Positions 23,800 through 36,999 are shown, numbered from the stretch's first letter. The stretch is 64,000 bases of DNA from Membranipora membranacea (GCA_914767715.1 OU612072.1:25172001-25236000); one strand, 5' to 3'. The notes: generated by a model not told the origin, from the letters alone. Made by a program: numbers and translations.

Positions 23800-25900
23800 G
23801 ATTGCAAAGCTTACTACTTAAACTGAAGCAAATAAACCAGGACATAGTGATTATGCACCTAGTAAATAGATTTTTTAACATCTCTGGAGAGAGAGAGAGT
23901 TTAAAATTGAACAAACAAGATAAGAGGGCAAAACGGTAACTCAATTCCTTGCAATCTAGAACTGACTCGACTACCAACGACTCAAATCAGTGTTTTGCAA
24001 ATTATTCAGTATTAAATAGTCAATATAATTTTCAATTTAATCTACCGCTCATTTGATCAGAGTTTTTCCCTAGAATGAATTTTTATGGAAGTCAGTCAAT
24101 ATAAATATTAAATCAAAATTTCTTTCTAATTCAAGCTCTCGCTCTTGATCAAACTTGAAAGTTTAAATGCTGCTTCTATATACTGCAAACACAACTCGAT
24201 ATTCAATTCTTCCCCTAAGATGAGTTTTTATGCAAGCTCCTCAATCTGGATTTCTAGTCGAAATTGATTTAGGTTGAGTTTTCAGCCACATGAATTTCCA
24301 GCTGCTGTGGTGAACTCACTAACACTTAATTTAACTCACTCACACTCACACTCACACTAACATTCACACAGCTGACTGATTAATCAAGTGTGCTGGAGGC
24401 TTAGTAGGATTATTCAAACTTTGGATCTATAACCATATTCGGTTTGTCACAAATTTTCATATAATTTTCTATTGAAAACATCTTAAGCCTTTTTATTTCT
24501 TGCTCCGAACAATAACCAGCCAAACATTTAATTTGAATATCCTTGAAATAATATCTGAAAAATCTGTGAAATTACCATGACATGACTGACTGGCACTGAA
24601 ATGTCTGCTTAAGCAGCTACTGACTCAAGCAAATAACTGAAAGTGTAATCAGCAAAAATTCCATGATCCCAATCAATAAAAGTCATCCAACCATGAAGCA
24701 TCATTTTGAAAACTGACATGTAGAAATGCCTGCAAAATAACCCCAGAACAACAAGCAATAATGAACCCTCTCTCAGTGCACAATCTTAAAAAAAAACACC
24801 AACCCATGATAAGCGCTACGTTGATGTGTTCTCAATGTAGGTTCTCACCCCATGCATATTCTGTAATCGCATTGCAATTAATTTCTAACTCTTTTAGTTT
24901 AGGGTTGAGGCTCATGTAGTATGTACTGTTACCATTGCTAAGTCAGATTAAGGCGATGGCTGAAGTAGAACCACTGCCAAGTTTGATTAGATACATGAAG
25001 TAGGACCAAGGCAAAGTTAGATTTAGTCATAAGAAGCAGGACATTGATAGTACAGCTTGCAAATAGTTGCCTTTAACTATCTGTTATTTGTATACTTTCA
25101 AGCCACCCTCTATAGATAAATAAATACCTGAAACGACAATAGATCCAAAATATATCAGCAATGAACAACAAATAAATCATAAAGACAAGAAATTCACATG
25201 ATAAATTTACAGATAACTACAAGTGTAGTGTCCGTGTTGTGTCCTGGTTAGAATATTTACAGTCAGTATATGAAATATAAGGGAACTGCAAGTTATTTAG
25301 GGCATCTCTTTGTTCTACCAAATTAACAGCTGAAATAAAGTGTTTAATGTGTTTGTGAACCCAAAATCCAATTCAATAAAGTTCCATGCTGTCAAACCTA
25401 CACAGTAATTATCACGGAACAGTTTCGGTTTTTGTTCGAACCTGTCATAGGGAAGAAAACAGAATTTGGACCCCCTAAATGTAGGGTTTTTAAATTTGTA
25501 ATCCATAATATTCTTCAAAAATGTCATCATATGATTCATGTTTCTTTTTCTTGTTCTTTGCTACGGAATTGTTTTGATATTTAAAATGATTGACTTTTGC
25601 TTTATTTCAACGATGAATGATTTGAAAATGTGACACTGCCATCAGTTTCACATTTGCTATTTTCCCCAATATGCATACAGTTTTTATTTCTCAAGTGGTA
25701 ATAAGATATAAATGACTTTTATTGCAATGTGTTTTGTGGGCCTTGCATTGTATTTTGAGCTGTTCTGTCAGCATGCAACGCATATATAAAAAAAACTTAT
25801 CGATTATGAGGGGCATATATCATAGACTTATTAATAAAAAATAACATCAGCATACAGTTCTTGTTTCCGTTTTGCTCCACACATCAATCACCGCTGACAT
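23800..25900. other. Intergenic, non-coding
   Basis: No exon is supported on either strand. There is a short CACACT repeat near 24334-24358 and otherwise AT-rich unique sequence. Confidence 0.4.
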
Positions 25901-25921
25901 CTATCTGCGCATTTCTTCAAG

Positions 25922-28367
25922 TCATTCTGTGCAATATTTGTATAATTTCTCAGCTAAGATGAAAAAACTTCGCACAAGTGGGTCAGTTTCATTACAAGAA
26001 CGAGAACTGGTAAAATCACTTTCCTTCATCCATATGATTACTCTTGCTGTGGCTACCATTACCAGCTTATACAGTGGTGTTGACTCATCGCAACTTTCAA
26101 ATAGTTTGATATCTGCGAGGTACAATGTACTATTCATTATTTCTTTATACATATCTCTCACCACTGCAGCAAGAGCATTGCCAACTAGCTCACTCCTTAA
26201 ATGGCAATAAAGCAGCTTGCCGACATTTTTCTCTATATCTTGCCAATATTTGTTCATCTTTTCTTTGTCTTTCATGAGTTTTTTGTTGAACAGTGCTGAT
26301 ATTGACAGCGCCGCAGCAAGGAACTTTATTTCTGTATCTTCTATTGGATGTGATTCTTCAAACTGTTGATCAATATCAAAAACAATCATGGAACAAACTA
26401 TATTCATGGATATATTAATGACATGAGACACAAGTATCGTAGTGTATAGCACAAATACCAGTGCAAATCCCAGGATAAGTATGATATGGCATTTGTCTGG
26501 CACATGTAACATGTGCTGTTTTCAATTTCTGTGGGTTTTTGCACAGTAGACAGAGAAGGCCTTTGCAAAATTATTAACACTTTAAATAGTTTGAGGCTAG
26601 AAAGTGACCTATGATGGCAGATCAGACCCTATGAAATTTGTTATTACTAAAAAGTGCTTCTTCCTCTATAAATATAATCATGCTGTGACCCTACTAATCA
26701 GCGCAGTTATGGGATGAATAGTATGCTTGGCAGAGATAATGTGTGAGTACTTACCTGCTTCCTTTCTTGAGGTGTTTCTGCAAAACAATCAGCTGCTCGA
26801 TTCTTTATGATGGTTTGGAGACACTCATATAGATGTTGGTGCTTGACTCCCTATCAGACATAACTCAATAATTTGAATAGCATGTATAGATGTATGATTC
26901 CACATTTGGATACTTTTTCTATTTGTTCAACTCAATGAGTAGAAAAGCAGACACATAACACAATCCCTGTAACATTTTAGCTTGCTGCTGATTGATTTTA
27001 TGTAGGGCCCAAGGGAGTAACCTTGTGGGTCATTATTTATTTCTCACCAGGAAATGGAGCGATTTATCTCTCTGGTTCCCTGTTGATAGTTTGCTAGTTT
27101 GATCTCTTATAGTTTTGTCGCCATTAAGATTGATGTCATCCATATATCTACACAGCATAGCATCATCATTGTTGTTCTCTTCCCTCTGATAGGCCTATTG
27201 GAAAGGTGAGACATTAAAAGCACTTTTTGTTTTTTGTAAGCTAAAAACAGTTACCATTCAGCTACATGCAAACAGCATTGTTTGGGTAAGAAAAATGCCT
27301 TGCTTATAAAATCCTTATCGATTTTCAACAACGCCACATAACCATGTGCATAGGTAATGAATGGATGACATTTTTGAGAAAAGCTATTAACTTGATGAAT
27401 GTTTTAAAGTTTCTTCATCTGTAACAACAGGGCTTTCACTGCAATGCGAAATGTTGGATTGCACAACTATGGTAAAGTGAGTTTATAAAAGCAAAGCTCA
27501 CGGCTCCTCATCAACAAATAACAATTCACATCATAAATCATGGTTTCATTCCAACTAATGATTTTGGTTTCATATATTGTCGATCGATTACTCACAGTCT
27601 TAAATTCTAAGGCCAGTTGAGGCTCGAAGGCGATATCGGGTTGTTCTTTCTTTGGTTTGTTTTTATCCTCATCAATATCCATTCCCAACATAATGGAACA
27701 AAGGTCATCATCTTCATTTGTAAGATATTTCTTTTTCTGAATCAAAAATATATCATATATATCTTATCTCACAATAGTTAGTTTGAATCATGTAAACACA
27801 ATGCATATTGGCAAATTTTTCAAACTTTCAAATATGCTTATTATTGTGCAAAGGTACATATTATATTTTTTATGCATTTGCGCGTGTTTTTTATTTAATC
27901 AAAATATACAACGGGGACGGGTTTGAAACAGAGTAGTCATTGAACCATATTTCGATATTAGGATATTTCACAAAGCTGATTTTCTGGTGTGAATAAGCAT
28001 TTTTCCACATATGAAAAGTTGTTCTGTGTCTAAAACTTACCAAGATAGATGGTGGTGTTTTGAGCTTTACTTTTGTTGTGCACCCGACATCCGTAGTGTA
28101 TGACCTCTTCTCTGTGATAGTCTTTGTCACAGAAACAAAACTTTCATGAGTCGTGACTGTTGAATGTCCTCTCATCTTACCAAATCTGCCACTCTTTAGA
28201 CATCTGGTCACTGATTTAGAAACCTTAAATTTCTTAGCGCTCGTCACTGAAACTATCTCTCTGTCAACCTCTAAATGTCTTTTAATAGTTTTTGAGGTCT
28301 TGATCTCCCTGGTGGAGTTTATTAGGCTTGATTCCATAATACAGATTTTCGCCATATCAGTAGTCAT
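25922..28367 (-). CDS. Orphan protein, five exons, 380 aa, basic N-terminus
   Basis: Minus-strand exons 28367-28041, 27736-27596, 27185-27048, 26850-26755 and 26362-25922 all join at phase 0 with GT..AG sites, giving 1143 nt including the stop. Residues 1-109 are rich in Lys/Arg/Ser/Thr with short basic clusters (KTIKRH, KKFKVSK), compatible with nuclear localisation. Exons 2 and 3 are acidic and similar in style (NEDDDL, EENNNDDAML). The C-terminal 146 residues look helical. No known domain is recognised. It resembles the 31.3 and 38.9 kb genes in order and in weak patterns: an IEDTEIKFLAAALSISAL-like helix, then an ATAR motif, then a final amphipathic helix. A TATA box lies 63 nt upstream. 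A decayed relative of exon 1 lies at 41.3-41.6 kb. Confidence 0.7.
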
Positions 28368-28429
28368 GATATACTGGGCCTGTTGTGGCTCATTAAATGA
28401 GAATGAGCTTCAGCCATGTGGTGGGCCAT

Positions 28430-28437
28430 CTTATATA
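28430..28437 (-). promoter_or_regulatory. TATA box of the 25.9-28.4 kb gene
   Basis: TATATAAG on the minus strand begins 63-70 nt before the ATG at 28367. Transcription would start about 30 nt downstream of it, leaving a 5' UTR of roughly 35 nt. Confidence 0.6.
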
Positions 28438-28449
28438 GCCCCTTGCAAT

Positions 28450-31330
28450 GAATCACTAGCATTCGTTAAAAAATGAAATTTTTTCCCGTGATGAATCACT
28501 TCTAGTCGTTATCTAAATTATGCATCATTAGTACTACCTTTGTTTTTTACATGCCATGATTCTTATCTGTGTTCTTTTTTGTATTAACTGAGAAAAGTGA
28601 AAGCTTTGAAATAAATATATTATCATGTTTTCCCATTTCGTGAGTTCTTCAGGCAGGCTCATGTAAATAGTATATTATCACTTCATTAATTAAGCGATAT
28701 TCTAAATTTTTCAAACTCGAAATTTATATGGAGCAATATTCACTACTGCTTAAACTGGATTGAGTTGTCACCTGATGGTTTGCCCAAGCCTCTGTTTCCA
28801 TGAGCAAACAATGAGCTAAAACTAACCAAAATCTTAATTTTATAATTTCATTCACAATACATAGGGCTCAAACCTTGGATGTGTCAGAATCAGCGATTTT
28901 GGTGTGAGGGTTTCAAGCTTTAAGGTATTGAATAAGGAACTGCCGTTATCTGAACGGTGTCACAAGCTAGATTGGTAGGACTATAGGTTCAGAACTTTGA
29001 ATAATAATACTGTCATGTCTAGAATACTGATGCCCAGCACTTGAAATGCTCTATCTTTTATCATCAGTCATCATTTCAAAGAATGTCGTCCTTTTAGGAT
29101 GGGATATTACGTACAGTTGATGATGATGCTGAGCTTTATTATTTTTCCCTCCTAAAACCATTTGTGGGTGGTACACTGGAGTGAAATTACAAGGTTAAAA
29201 CAGGCAGGGCTCTAATAAAAACATATACGTCAGTAAGAACAAAACAGTAAGGTCATTGTTGTTATTAGCAGTGTCAATCACAGGTCGCACTTGTAGGAGG
29301 TTACTATAATTAGAAGTAATCCTCTGGCTTTCATTCAAAATGACAACAGGTTCTTAAAGTAGAAGACAACACAGGCACCACTAAATACATATCATGATGC
29401 AATAAACCTTCACCAGAAGGCAACATACTCAACAATTGATTTGCAAGGTATTAGCGTTGGATCTGCACCACAGGGCAGTAAGTAGCCCCTCTACCCTATG
29501 GCTGCAATAAACTGAATTAAGTTAGATGATTTTGTAACTGAGATGGCTGTTTATATAATACTATTAAGATTGACACAACAAAAGATAACTGCCCCGATTC
29601 AAAAAATTCTTCTATTCATCATTTTTTCCAATAATATATTTATTTGGAGGTTAAGGGTATTTGAGTTACTGACACAAAATGGTGGGAGAGAGTTTGTTAT
29701 TGAAATAATAATATTTATTTTAAAATTTAACATTTATTTAGAATTTAGAAGGAGTACATCATTACGCATCAAACATCAAAATAAATCACTTTTGTGGTTG
29801 TCTGCCAGTTTAAAACTTTTGGCAGCATATGAAATTGTAACATCAGGCTCTGTTAAAGTTGGTCAATGCTCAATGTTGAACAATGTGATGGCATTGCGAC
29901 AGTTTGAGTGTTTAGCGGTAAGATTATAAATGCCTTAATGCCTTTAGTTGGCTTTTATCAATATAGAGGTAGGACTCTATTTTACTTTGCTATAAAGTGA
30001 ATTTACTTCATAGTCCATGGCAATGTCCCGGAAAATAGGAGGAGTCGAGTCTATCCGAAAACCACCAATCAAACAACTATTCTAGAGTGCAACTGAAGTA
30101 AGTTTGTACGATAATATGGTTTGATAATTTGTGAATTTCTGTAATTCAATCATTGATCCACAGAACATAACATATACACTGGTCTTATGCCCTACAATAG
30201 TAACAGTGTCATGATGTGGAAGATCTGATGTGTCAATCAGGGGCCAGTGAGCCATAAAGTGATAAATAAATGAGCAGGTAACCATTATTGCTTCAATGGA
30301 GCTGTAAGGTATGCAGAACAGAAGAGGGAGTGATGCGTGTTCGGACATCAGCATGTGAATGCAGGATACAACGCACATTAGGATTCTAGAAATTTTTTTG
30401 ATGCCATCAAGGCAGATTTTCTTTCATTATAATGATCTTGTAACAGCTTACAAACTAAACTTTGACTGTATAGAACATAGATGAAGGAATGTATCTCAAG
30501 TGAAACTGACCCTCCTCACTGCAGAACTGCTCCTCTTTATTCATTTCCAACACTTGACTTGTATATGATCAGTTTTAACATCCATTTATACAACATAAGA
30601 TATTTGTTAGGAACTGCCTGCTGTACTATTAGGGTTGCAGATAACAAATAGTTTTCTTTCTTGTCTATTGGCCTTTGAAGTGAGAGAAGTGATCAGCAAT
30701 GAAAAAAATGAATAACTTTTTTACATTGTTCCTCACTGTAAATCAGAAAAGTTTTTTTTTCCATTGTGTATGCTCCTATTGAGGTAAAACACATTCATCC
30801 TTTTTTAGAATAGATAATGACTAGTGATCAGACTTTTTCTATGTGCCAGCATGAATTATTTATCAAATTAAAATATTTAAGGTTTTTTCCTGTTTGTTGA
30901 TATATTCATTCTTAGCTTACAGTCATGCTTTTAAGAAAAAGTGTGCTGGTGTACTCAACATTTTCTTCACAGTACATCATTAATTTTATCATGGACAGAA
31001 GTTTTGTCCCTGATCAAAATGTAGACAGAACTATGCCATGTCAGGTAAAATCCTCTCATATCCGATAACAGGGATTAATTCTTCAGACCTGGCAAGGTAT
31101 AACCTGGCGGATAGATACCTTGTTACCTTTCCTAAAGGTTGTGAGCTGAGAAATGGAGCGTTGTCAGGAAACTACCTGAGTGGGTTTCGTTATCGTACAG
31201 GTATCATTGTTTATTAGATTAAATATGTAATAACAAATCATAAATGTTATCAAAAAAAGATACATATCAATGAAAATGAGCGCCAACACCAACCCATGCA
31301 ACTTGTCTTTTTGATGTGAAATATATAGGA
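28450..31330. other. Intergenic, no gene seen
   Basis: AT-rich. Open stretches at 29.5-29.9 kb (plus) and 30.1-30.4 kb (minus) have low-complexity or unremarkable translations and no matching splice sites. I assign nothing here. Confidence 0.4.
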
Positions 31331-31343
31331 AAAATTGCTACTT

Positions 31344-33209
31344 TTAAAGTTTTACTCCAAGCACCTTCAGTACTGTCCAGTACAGCTGTAATGATGCAAT
31401 AGTAACCTCATCCATTTCCACCAGTGTTAATACTGGCCTATTCTTATGTTGGCTAATAAAATTTTCAGCTCTGGTAGCTGCCTCGATGACCAGCCAATAC
31501 CAGCGAGTTTCAGTATCGCAACCGGAGATTCTCTTATCTTCTTGTAGGACAAGTCTTCCGTTATCGACATTCCAGAGTACTGCAGTGCGCAGGGAGAAGA
31601 TATCTGTGAAGATTGTCGATTTAGAAGTACTCCTATCATCACACAGTTGCTCCTTCAAATTTTCCATTGTAAACGTTATCGGGGTCAGATACTTGAAAGA
31701 TAGAGAAAAAAAAAAATACAACGCTGCTGACTTAGTCCACTTACCTCATTCGATTAAAAATTTGACTTTGACTGTGAACATAATTCCTCCTGTTCTAACC
31801 ATGAAAAATATGACATGCAGTTATTTTGCTTGAATACTTTATTTCATGGTGTCACAATTGCTGCTGTAGTGCTCGCGTTTTACCAGATAGTAGGCCTACA
31901 TTGGTGACCTGGTTGGGCTTCTTACTTATACTTACTTTTTTTAATGGTTGTTTGTGTTCCCTTGAGAAGTTACTTTTTTCGAAAATCTACAATAAGGAAG
32001 TTGACTTATTTGGCTGCAAACCTGAGAAGAAAATTTTATGCCAATGACCTTGTTTAGGGTTTGTTATGAACTAGTATTACCTTAATGTACAATGAATAAT
32101 GACAGATTCTCTCATCTCTGAGCAATTGAGAATTACTGAATAAATTTTTAGGTGAAGACCAAATATTTGTAAATGAATTTAAGTCCTTTAGTCAATTGTA
32201 AGATACTCCGACAATTTGTGTTTTTGGCAGTTTCCCGGTTTTATTCAGACAAAATATACATGACCCTAGCAGCAAGCTGCCAGGCAAAATCCAAATCGGG
32301 ACTACTCCATTCAAAATGCCGCTAGCAACTGATATTTATAAAAAATGCTACTAGCTTATAAATTTTACACAGTACAACTTTTCATTACAGAAAGATCTTG
32401 CAGCATTTAATTAATGATGCTCATTCAAGGATGGTACATGACGGTAGACATAACACTCAAAAAAGGAGATTGAGATTCCTAATTAAGCGATGATAAATGA
32501 TAAATGATAAAGCGATGATGAATAACCCAATGATGGTGATAAAGAGTAGGAAGTTATCAAGTAGCATAATCTGTAATGCACGGCAAGCTGAGATTCAAAT
32601 AAAGTACCCTGCGCAGTAACGTTGAACAACCAACCGCCAGTGATGGATAATGTGGCATACAGGTACAGGGGTACCTGTATGTCACACAATCAACTGGTCG
32701 GATCATCCATAACTTTTGTATGGTGATGCTAGTGTTCCAATTGACAACAATTGATTTAAATTTAACTTACTTGATCTATCACTTTGTTGAGATCCTGTAG
32801 GCTAAAGTTGAAGCAAGAAGTTTGTGGTTCCTTTTTTATCTTAATTCTCTTAAACTGATGGCTCAAATCATCAGAAGAAATTTCACTTTGTCTCCTCTTC
32901 AATACCTTCAACCATTGACCAAAGCAGTTCAGATATAGCATTAAGATATATAAGAAAGCAGCTTTTAAAATCAAGCAACAAAGGAGATGCAATAATTCTA
33001 AAGCAAGAACAATTGAAAATCGATGTTTAGAAGATAGGAACAAATAAAAACAGTTCAGATTTGAATGAAGGTTGTAATCACCTGTTTGCAGTGTGATGGC
33101 GAGGAAAGTGGAGAGATTTTACAAAATTGTCTTCTTCCAGCCTCAATGCTTTCATCGCATACAGTTCTTCGTCCACAAACACAGTGTGTCTTTTCCTTAT
33201 AGTAGGCAT
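31344..33209 (-). CDS. Orphan family member, minus-strand copy (incomplete model)
   Basis: Three exons are visible: 33209-33082 (start MPTIRKRHTVFVDEEL, 42 codons plus 2 nt), 32905-32771 (VLKRRQSEISS, then KRIKIKKEP, a basic NLS-like and sumoylation-like stretch) and 31691-31344 (starting YLTPITFTMENLKEQL, with CDTETRWYWLVIEAATRAEN, ending at a stop). Exon 1 ends at phase 2 but exon 2 starts at phase 0. One or more small exons between them, and others before the last exon, are missing from my model, unless the copy is damaged. The plus-strand gene at 38.9 kb is a close relative in all three exons. No known domain is recognised. The role is unknown; a nuclear location is an inference from the basic motifs. 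Confidence 0.6.
32654..32681. repeat. Short perfect hairpin
   Basis: CATACAGGTAC and its reverse complement GTACCTGTATG are separated by a few bases, in an intron of the minus-strand gene. Confidence 0.6.
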
Positions 33210-33399
33210 GTTAAACTTATTGATATAACTGCTCTTTCTAAAAGTGAGTTTCTAAACCTTGTCTCTCCAATGATACATAGGTTTTGCTACTTGGTCCTTC
33301 AAGTAGGTTATAGTCACCTCACTTATCAGGAATGATTGATTATCAATCACTTTTCCCTTTTCCCTTCACTAGCTACTAACAGTCACCTTTTTTTGCCAT

Positions 33400-35380
33400 C
33401 TGAGACACACACTGACTTCTAGATTTCTTTCTTGATTTTTTATGTCAGTAATTGTAAAAACTAAAATATGACAAAAGTTTTTCCCTGCCACAAAAGTGTT
33501 CTACAGTACTATTGATTCACTGTTCATACTGCCCAGACTAGTAGTATCAAAGTCTCTGAATGAAACCGAAATCAAGTCCAGACCAAAAATAATGATACAT
33601 AGAGCGAATACAAACAGAGTCTGTTACATTGAAGTACGTTTCTACTTTTTCTAGAAGTCAGATGGCTCATCCAAGGTAGGTGTTGATGGTCTCTGATGAG
33701 AAAATCTTGGTTTGCACCACAACAATTGCATGAATGTAAATTGCATAAATGCTGTTATATAGGCACTGAGATCTGGACATTCTGAGCGAGTCATTTTTAT
33801 AGGATATAGGTGGTTTACTTAGAGTTTTGTAGTGCTGTTATATAGTATTTATCTATAGACTGCTTTGTTTCTTTTTATGCTTCTTCTGCATTAATTATGA
33901 TAATAAAATAATATAAATAAGAGAAAATAATAGAGTTCTACTATAATGTATCGAGCGCTGTAATGTTATGTTATCATCTTCATCAGTCTGCTAGTTATCC
34001 CGGATACATCTGATATTGCCAGGAGTACGATGAGATTTCTACTGGTAAGTTATCTTCTTTTTCTCCCACATTAGTTCGAAGGGGACGTTACGCTCAAAGT
34101 AGGTAGTCATCATTTACATTTGTGTGGTGTGTTGAGTTTGTTCTGATTTCTACATTCCATTATTGCCGTAGGTCTTTTCTGTTGGGTTGCAATTCTCTGA
34201 AGGCGGAAAAAATCAAAGCTGGTCTGCTCAACTGTCATGTTCACTAGTTACCCACAGAACAATATTGAATTCAATGGTTGGCCAGTCAGGTTGAGATATA
34301 ACCTTTCCACTTCTATTTTGTGTGTGTGACATCTAGCAGTTCTGCTTTATACAGATCATCATTTATAGTCTGTGTCACAGTTCTCATCATAATATTATTA
34401 TACAATATTGAGTATATCATTGACCGTCATTGAGTTTTGCTGCCGATAAAAGATGACAAATGAGAAAGACCAACAAGCATTAACACTAAGCAAATTTGTG
34501 TGTACAAATTATAACACCTTTCAAAGTAAAATATTCTAAAATACTTCCAAATTCAACATTCATCAACATTTTCTCCTAAAGCTATGTACTCAGATGCAAC
34601 TTCACTCCCTAGGATCACCACTAATCTCATCTAAGTGAAATGTCAATGACAAGATGCAAATGTTATCATACTACTAATAATGATGTGACAGGGTTAAACA
34701 TCAAATTTGCTCAGATATAAAATCTGTGATTGCTTTGAGTTAGCAGTACTGTAACTTTCTGATATATAATATATCTAGCCCATACAAGCCAGCTGCTCAA
34801 TAAGGCAGTCAAATAAGACCTAGTCTATATAGCAAATATATTTCAATCTGTTTCCTATCCAGTATTGGCTGGGAGCTTAATTATGATGAATCTTTCAAGA
34901 AATAATGATTTTATATGAAATAAAGATTAGATTAGTGTTCTGGTTGTCAAGAAACAAAATCCTTCACCTCTATTTAAGATAGATATATTCTAGCTATGCA
35001 AGTAAAAATTCTTACACAGCGATGGTGATTAGCAGGTCTCAAAGTAACAATGTAGTTACAATTGGTTCACCATGCTACACATATTATTCCTATCATTATT
35101 ACTGAAGATGATGCGAATCATTTGCGAGATACCGGTGTACGTATCATTTTTATCAAGTTGAAGTGATAATAAAAGAAACATTATTCAAATCTTAAATATA
35201 GATTATAATAGTCAATAGTCACATGATAGTCAATGAATTTGGATGTTTAAGCTTAAGTATCAAACAGAGTAAACAAAACAATTATCGACGATATTTGAAT
35301 CTCCATAAATTATTTTGCAATCAGCAAATAATAACCACAACATGCAAGTTATTTGATATTGCAGCAATCTCTGATTGTTA
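33400..35380. other. Intergenic or intronic, no certain exon
   Basis: If the signal-peptide exon at 35.4 kb is real, its later exons should lie here, but no splice-compatible minus-strand exon could be fixed. A small plus-strand exon-like block ends at GTAAGT at 34046 and remains unassigned. Confidence 0.3.
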
Positions 35381-35394
35381 TAATGAAAGCTTAC

Positions 35395-35467
35395 CACTGC
35401 TGCTGCTAACCAGAAACAGACTGATGACAAGGAGTGATAGCATCAGCTTCAGAAATGAAAAAGACAT
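35395..35467 (-). CDS. Signal-peptide first exon of a secreted or membrane protein
   Basis: From ATG 35467 the exon reads MSFSFLKLMLSLLVISLF then LVSSSS, and ends at phase 1 directly before GTAAGC. This is a classic signal peptide: a short polar start, one lysine, a leucine-rich core and a small-residue cleavage region. A TATA box lies about 100 nt upstream. The mature protein is encoded in exons I could not identify, so its function is open. Degenerate tandem repeats lie immediately upstream of the promoter. Confidence 0.55.
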
Positions 35468-35562
35468 CGCAATAATTATCAAAAGCAAAACTCTATCTAA
35501 TCGAATCTGATGAACAGTGGATGGCTGTGTCTTGCTTTGTGTTTTGTGGTGATGTGACTTTT

Positions 35563-35570
35563 CTTTTATA
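35563..35570 (-). promoter_or_regulatory. TATA box of the signal-peptide exon
   Basis: TATAAAAG on the minus strand lies 96-103 nt before ATG 35467, a consistent distance for a TSS near 35535 and a 5' UTR of about 70 nt. Confidence 0.6.
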
Positions 35571-35578
35571 GTCAAAGT

Positions 35579-35975
35579 CTAGCTAATGGCCTGTATCACA
35601 ACTTTGAGAGTGCCTTTGCACATGATTTTACTAGTCATATAACAATCATTTATCTAGCAAAATATTTTTAGCTAATGTCCTGTGTCACCAAAAAGCTGTA
35701 CAAATGCCATCAAATTATGACTACTTTATGTTTGCTTGATCACGTAAATCTACCAGTTATGAAACAAAAAACTTATCTAGCTAAATATGTTTGGCTAATG
35801 GCCTGTGCCTGTGCACGTATATATACTAGTTATGAAACTAAGAAAATTGTGCGAAATTTGTCTTAGCTAATGGCTTGTGTCAGCAAATGACTGTACAAAC
35901 GTCATCAGGTTATGATCACTTTAAGAGTGCCTGTGCACCTAATTCTTGTTATGCAACAAAAAATATATCTTAATC
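35579..35975. repeat. Degenerate repeats (TAGCTAATGGCCTGTGTCA family)
   Basis: Variants of this motif begin near 35580, 35671, 35791 and 35865, each followed by partly matching sequence (CTGTACAAA, ATGAAAC, GAGTGCCTGTGCAC). The array abuts the TATA box of the minus-strand signal-peptide exon. Confidence 0.6.
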
Positions 35976-36471
35976 AACATCATCCTGCAAGTCATCATAA
36001 GTGTGTATAGTTACAATAAATATAGCCATAGTTGTTGTACATGAATCATCAAAGCGCTTACAAGTTTAAGATCAATTGGCTATAAAAAACCCGTCAATAT
36101 TAGTGAAGTGGCAGCTAGCAAAAAACCCACTGACCCCCAATTTCAATCAGCTTACCTGTATGAAAGTTTGTAGATCTTGGCATTTTCTTCTCTTTTCACA
36201 GTGTCCATCTTTGGCCAAAATTTCATTTGTGACACTAAGTTTCAATGTTTGTGACCAAAGAATACTTCAAGCTGCAAAACCTACCCTGGAACAAAATTCA
36301 AGCGACAAAATTGTGGCCTATACCTGATAAGTTTGTTTGAGAACATAATTTCTTGGGATTTGATTGGCTTTCAAAAGGAATTTTTTGTCCTCATATTATT
36401 GAAAATTCTTTTAATTTCATTACAGTAGGTACTTAAATCGCTGATCGCCAATGCAGCTGATAACGCAGGTG

Positions 36472-36900
36472 TCAGTTGAGGTTGGGAACGGATACAGTAC
36501 TGAAAGCCGAAGAGAAGTCAAGGAAGAAACTTGTCACATTTATAGTTAGACATAAGAGCACATCTTGTGTCCAGCGATTTGCAAGATATGCTAACTGATA
36601 TTTATCCATTGGTGTATGCATTATTTCCAGCATTTTACATACGCAGCTTGGGCGATATTGTTTGAGTTTTTCTTGGTTCTTGATTTTAGGAAGTGGCTTG
36701 ATCATGGCAGATTTCCATGAATTAGGAGTTTCGATGGAGAAATTGGACAATTCAGCAAATGCACGTGCCGATTGATAGCAGCAGATTTCAAGAAGTGAAG
36801 GAATGAGACCATCATGACCTGCCACTGAGAAATAAGTCCTTTTAGCTGTTTGATTACTGTTTGTATTCATATGAATACAATATGGGAATGCTATGGTACC
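36472..36900 (-). mobile_element. LINE reverse-transcriptase fragment
   Basis: The minus-strand translation contains GHDGLIPSLL, WKSAMIKPLPK, YRPSCVCKMLE, YQLAYLANRWTQDVLL and FLDFSSAFSTV. These are in the order expected for the finger and palm blocks of a non-LTR reverse transcriptase (consensus WK.A.I.PIPK, YRPISLL, Q.GFR.G.ST.DALL, FLDFSKAFDTV). Key positions are already changed, the catalytic YADD block is absent and both ends are truncated. It is a dead relic. Confidence 0.75.
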
Positions 36901-36999
36901 AGTTTGATTTGACAATATTGTAGTAATGTATAAGCCGGGAATGGCAGGAATTGGTATAGGGTATCTAGCCCACACAATGGCATGTTGCTGCAACTGAGC

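Noticed and set aside
29543-29929. 128-codon plus-strand frame
   Set aside because: Low-complexity AT-rich translation (Ile/Phe/Lys), no splice sites and no recognisable content.
31486-31833. 115-codon plus-strand frame
   Set aside because: Antisense to the conserved last exon of the minus-strand family member, whose protein sequence is matched by the 40 kb relative.
34008-34053. Small plus-strand exon ending MRFLL before GTAAGTTATC
   Set aside because: It has an acceptor and donor and an open frame, but no partner exon or promoter was found, so it cannot be assigned.
34995-35110. Second exon of the signal-peptide gene
   Set aside because: A donor-like CTTAC and acceptor-like site exist on the minus strand, but the required phase hits a stop within about a dozen codons.
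35579-35975. CRISPR-like array
   Set aside because: Repeats are degenerate and irregularly spaced, and the sequence is clearly eukaryotic.
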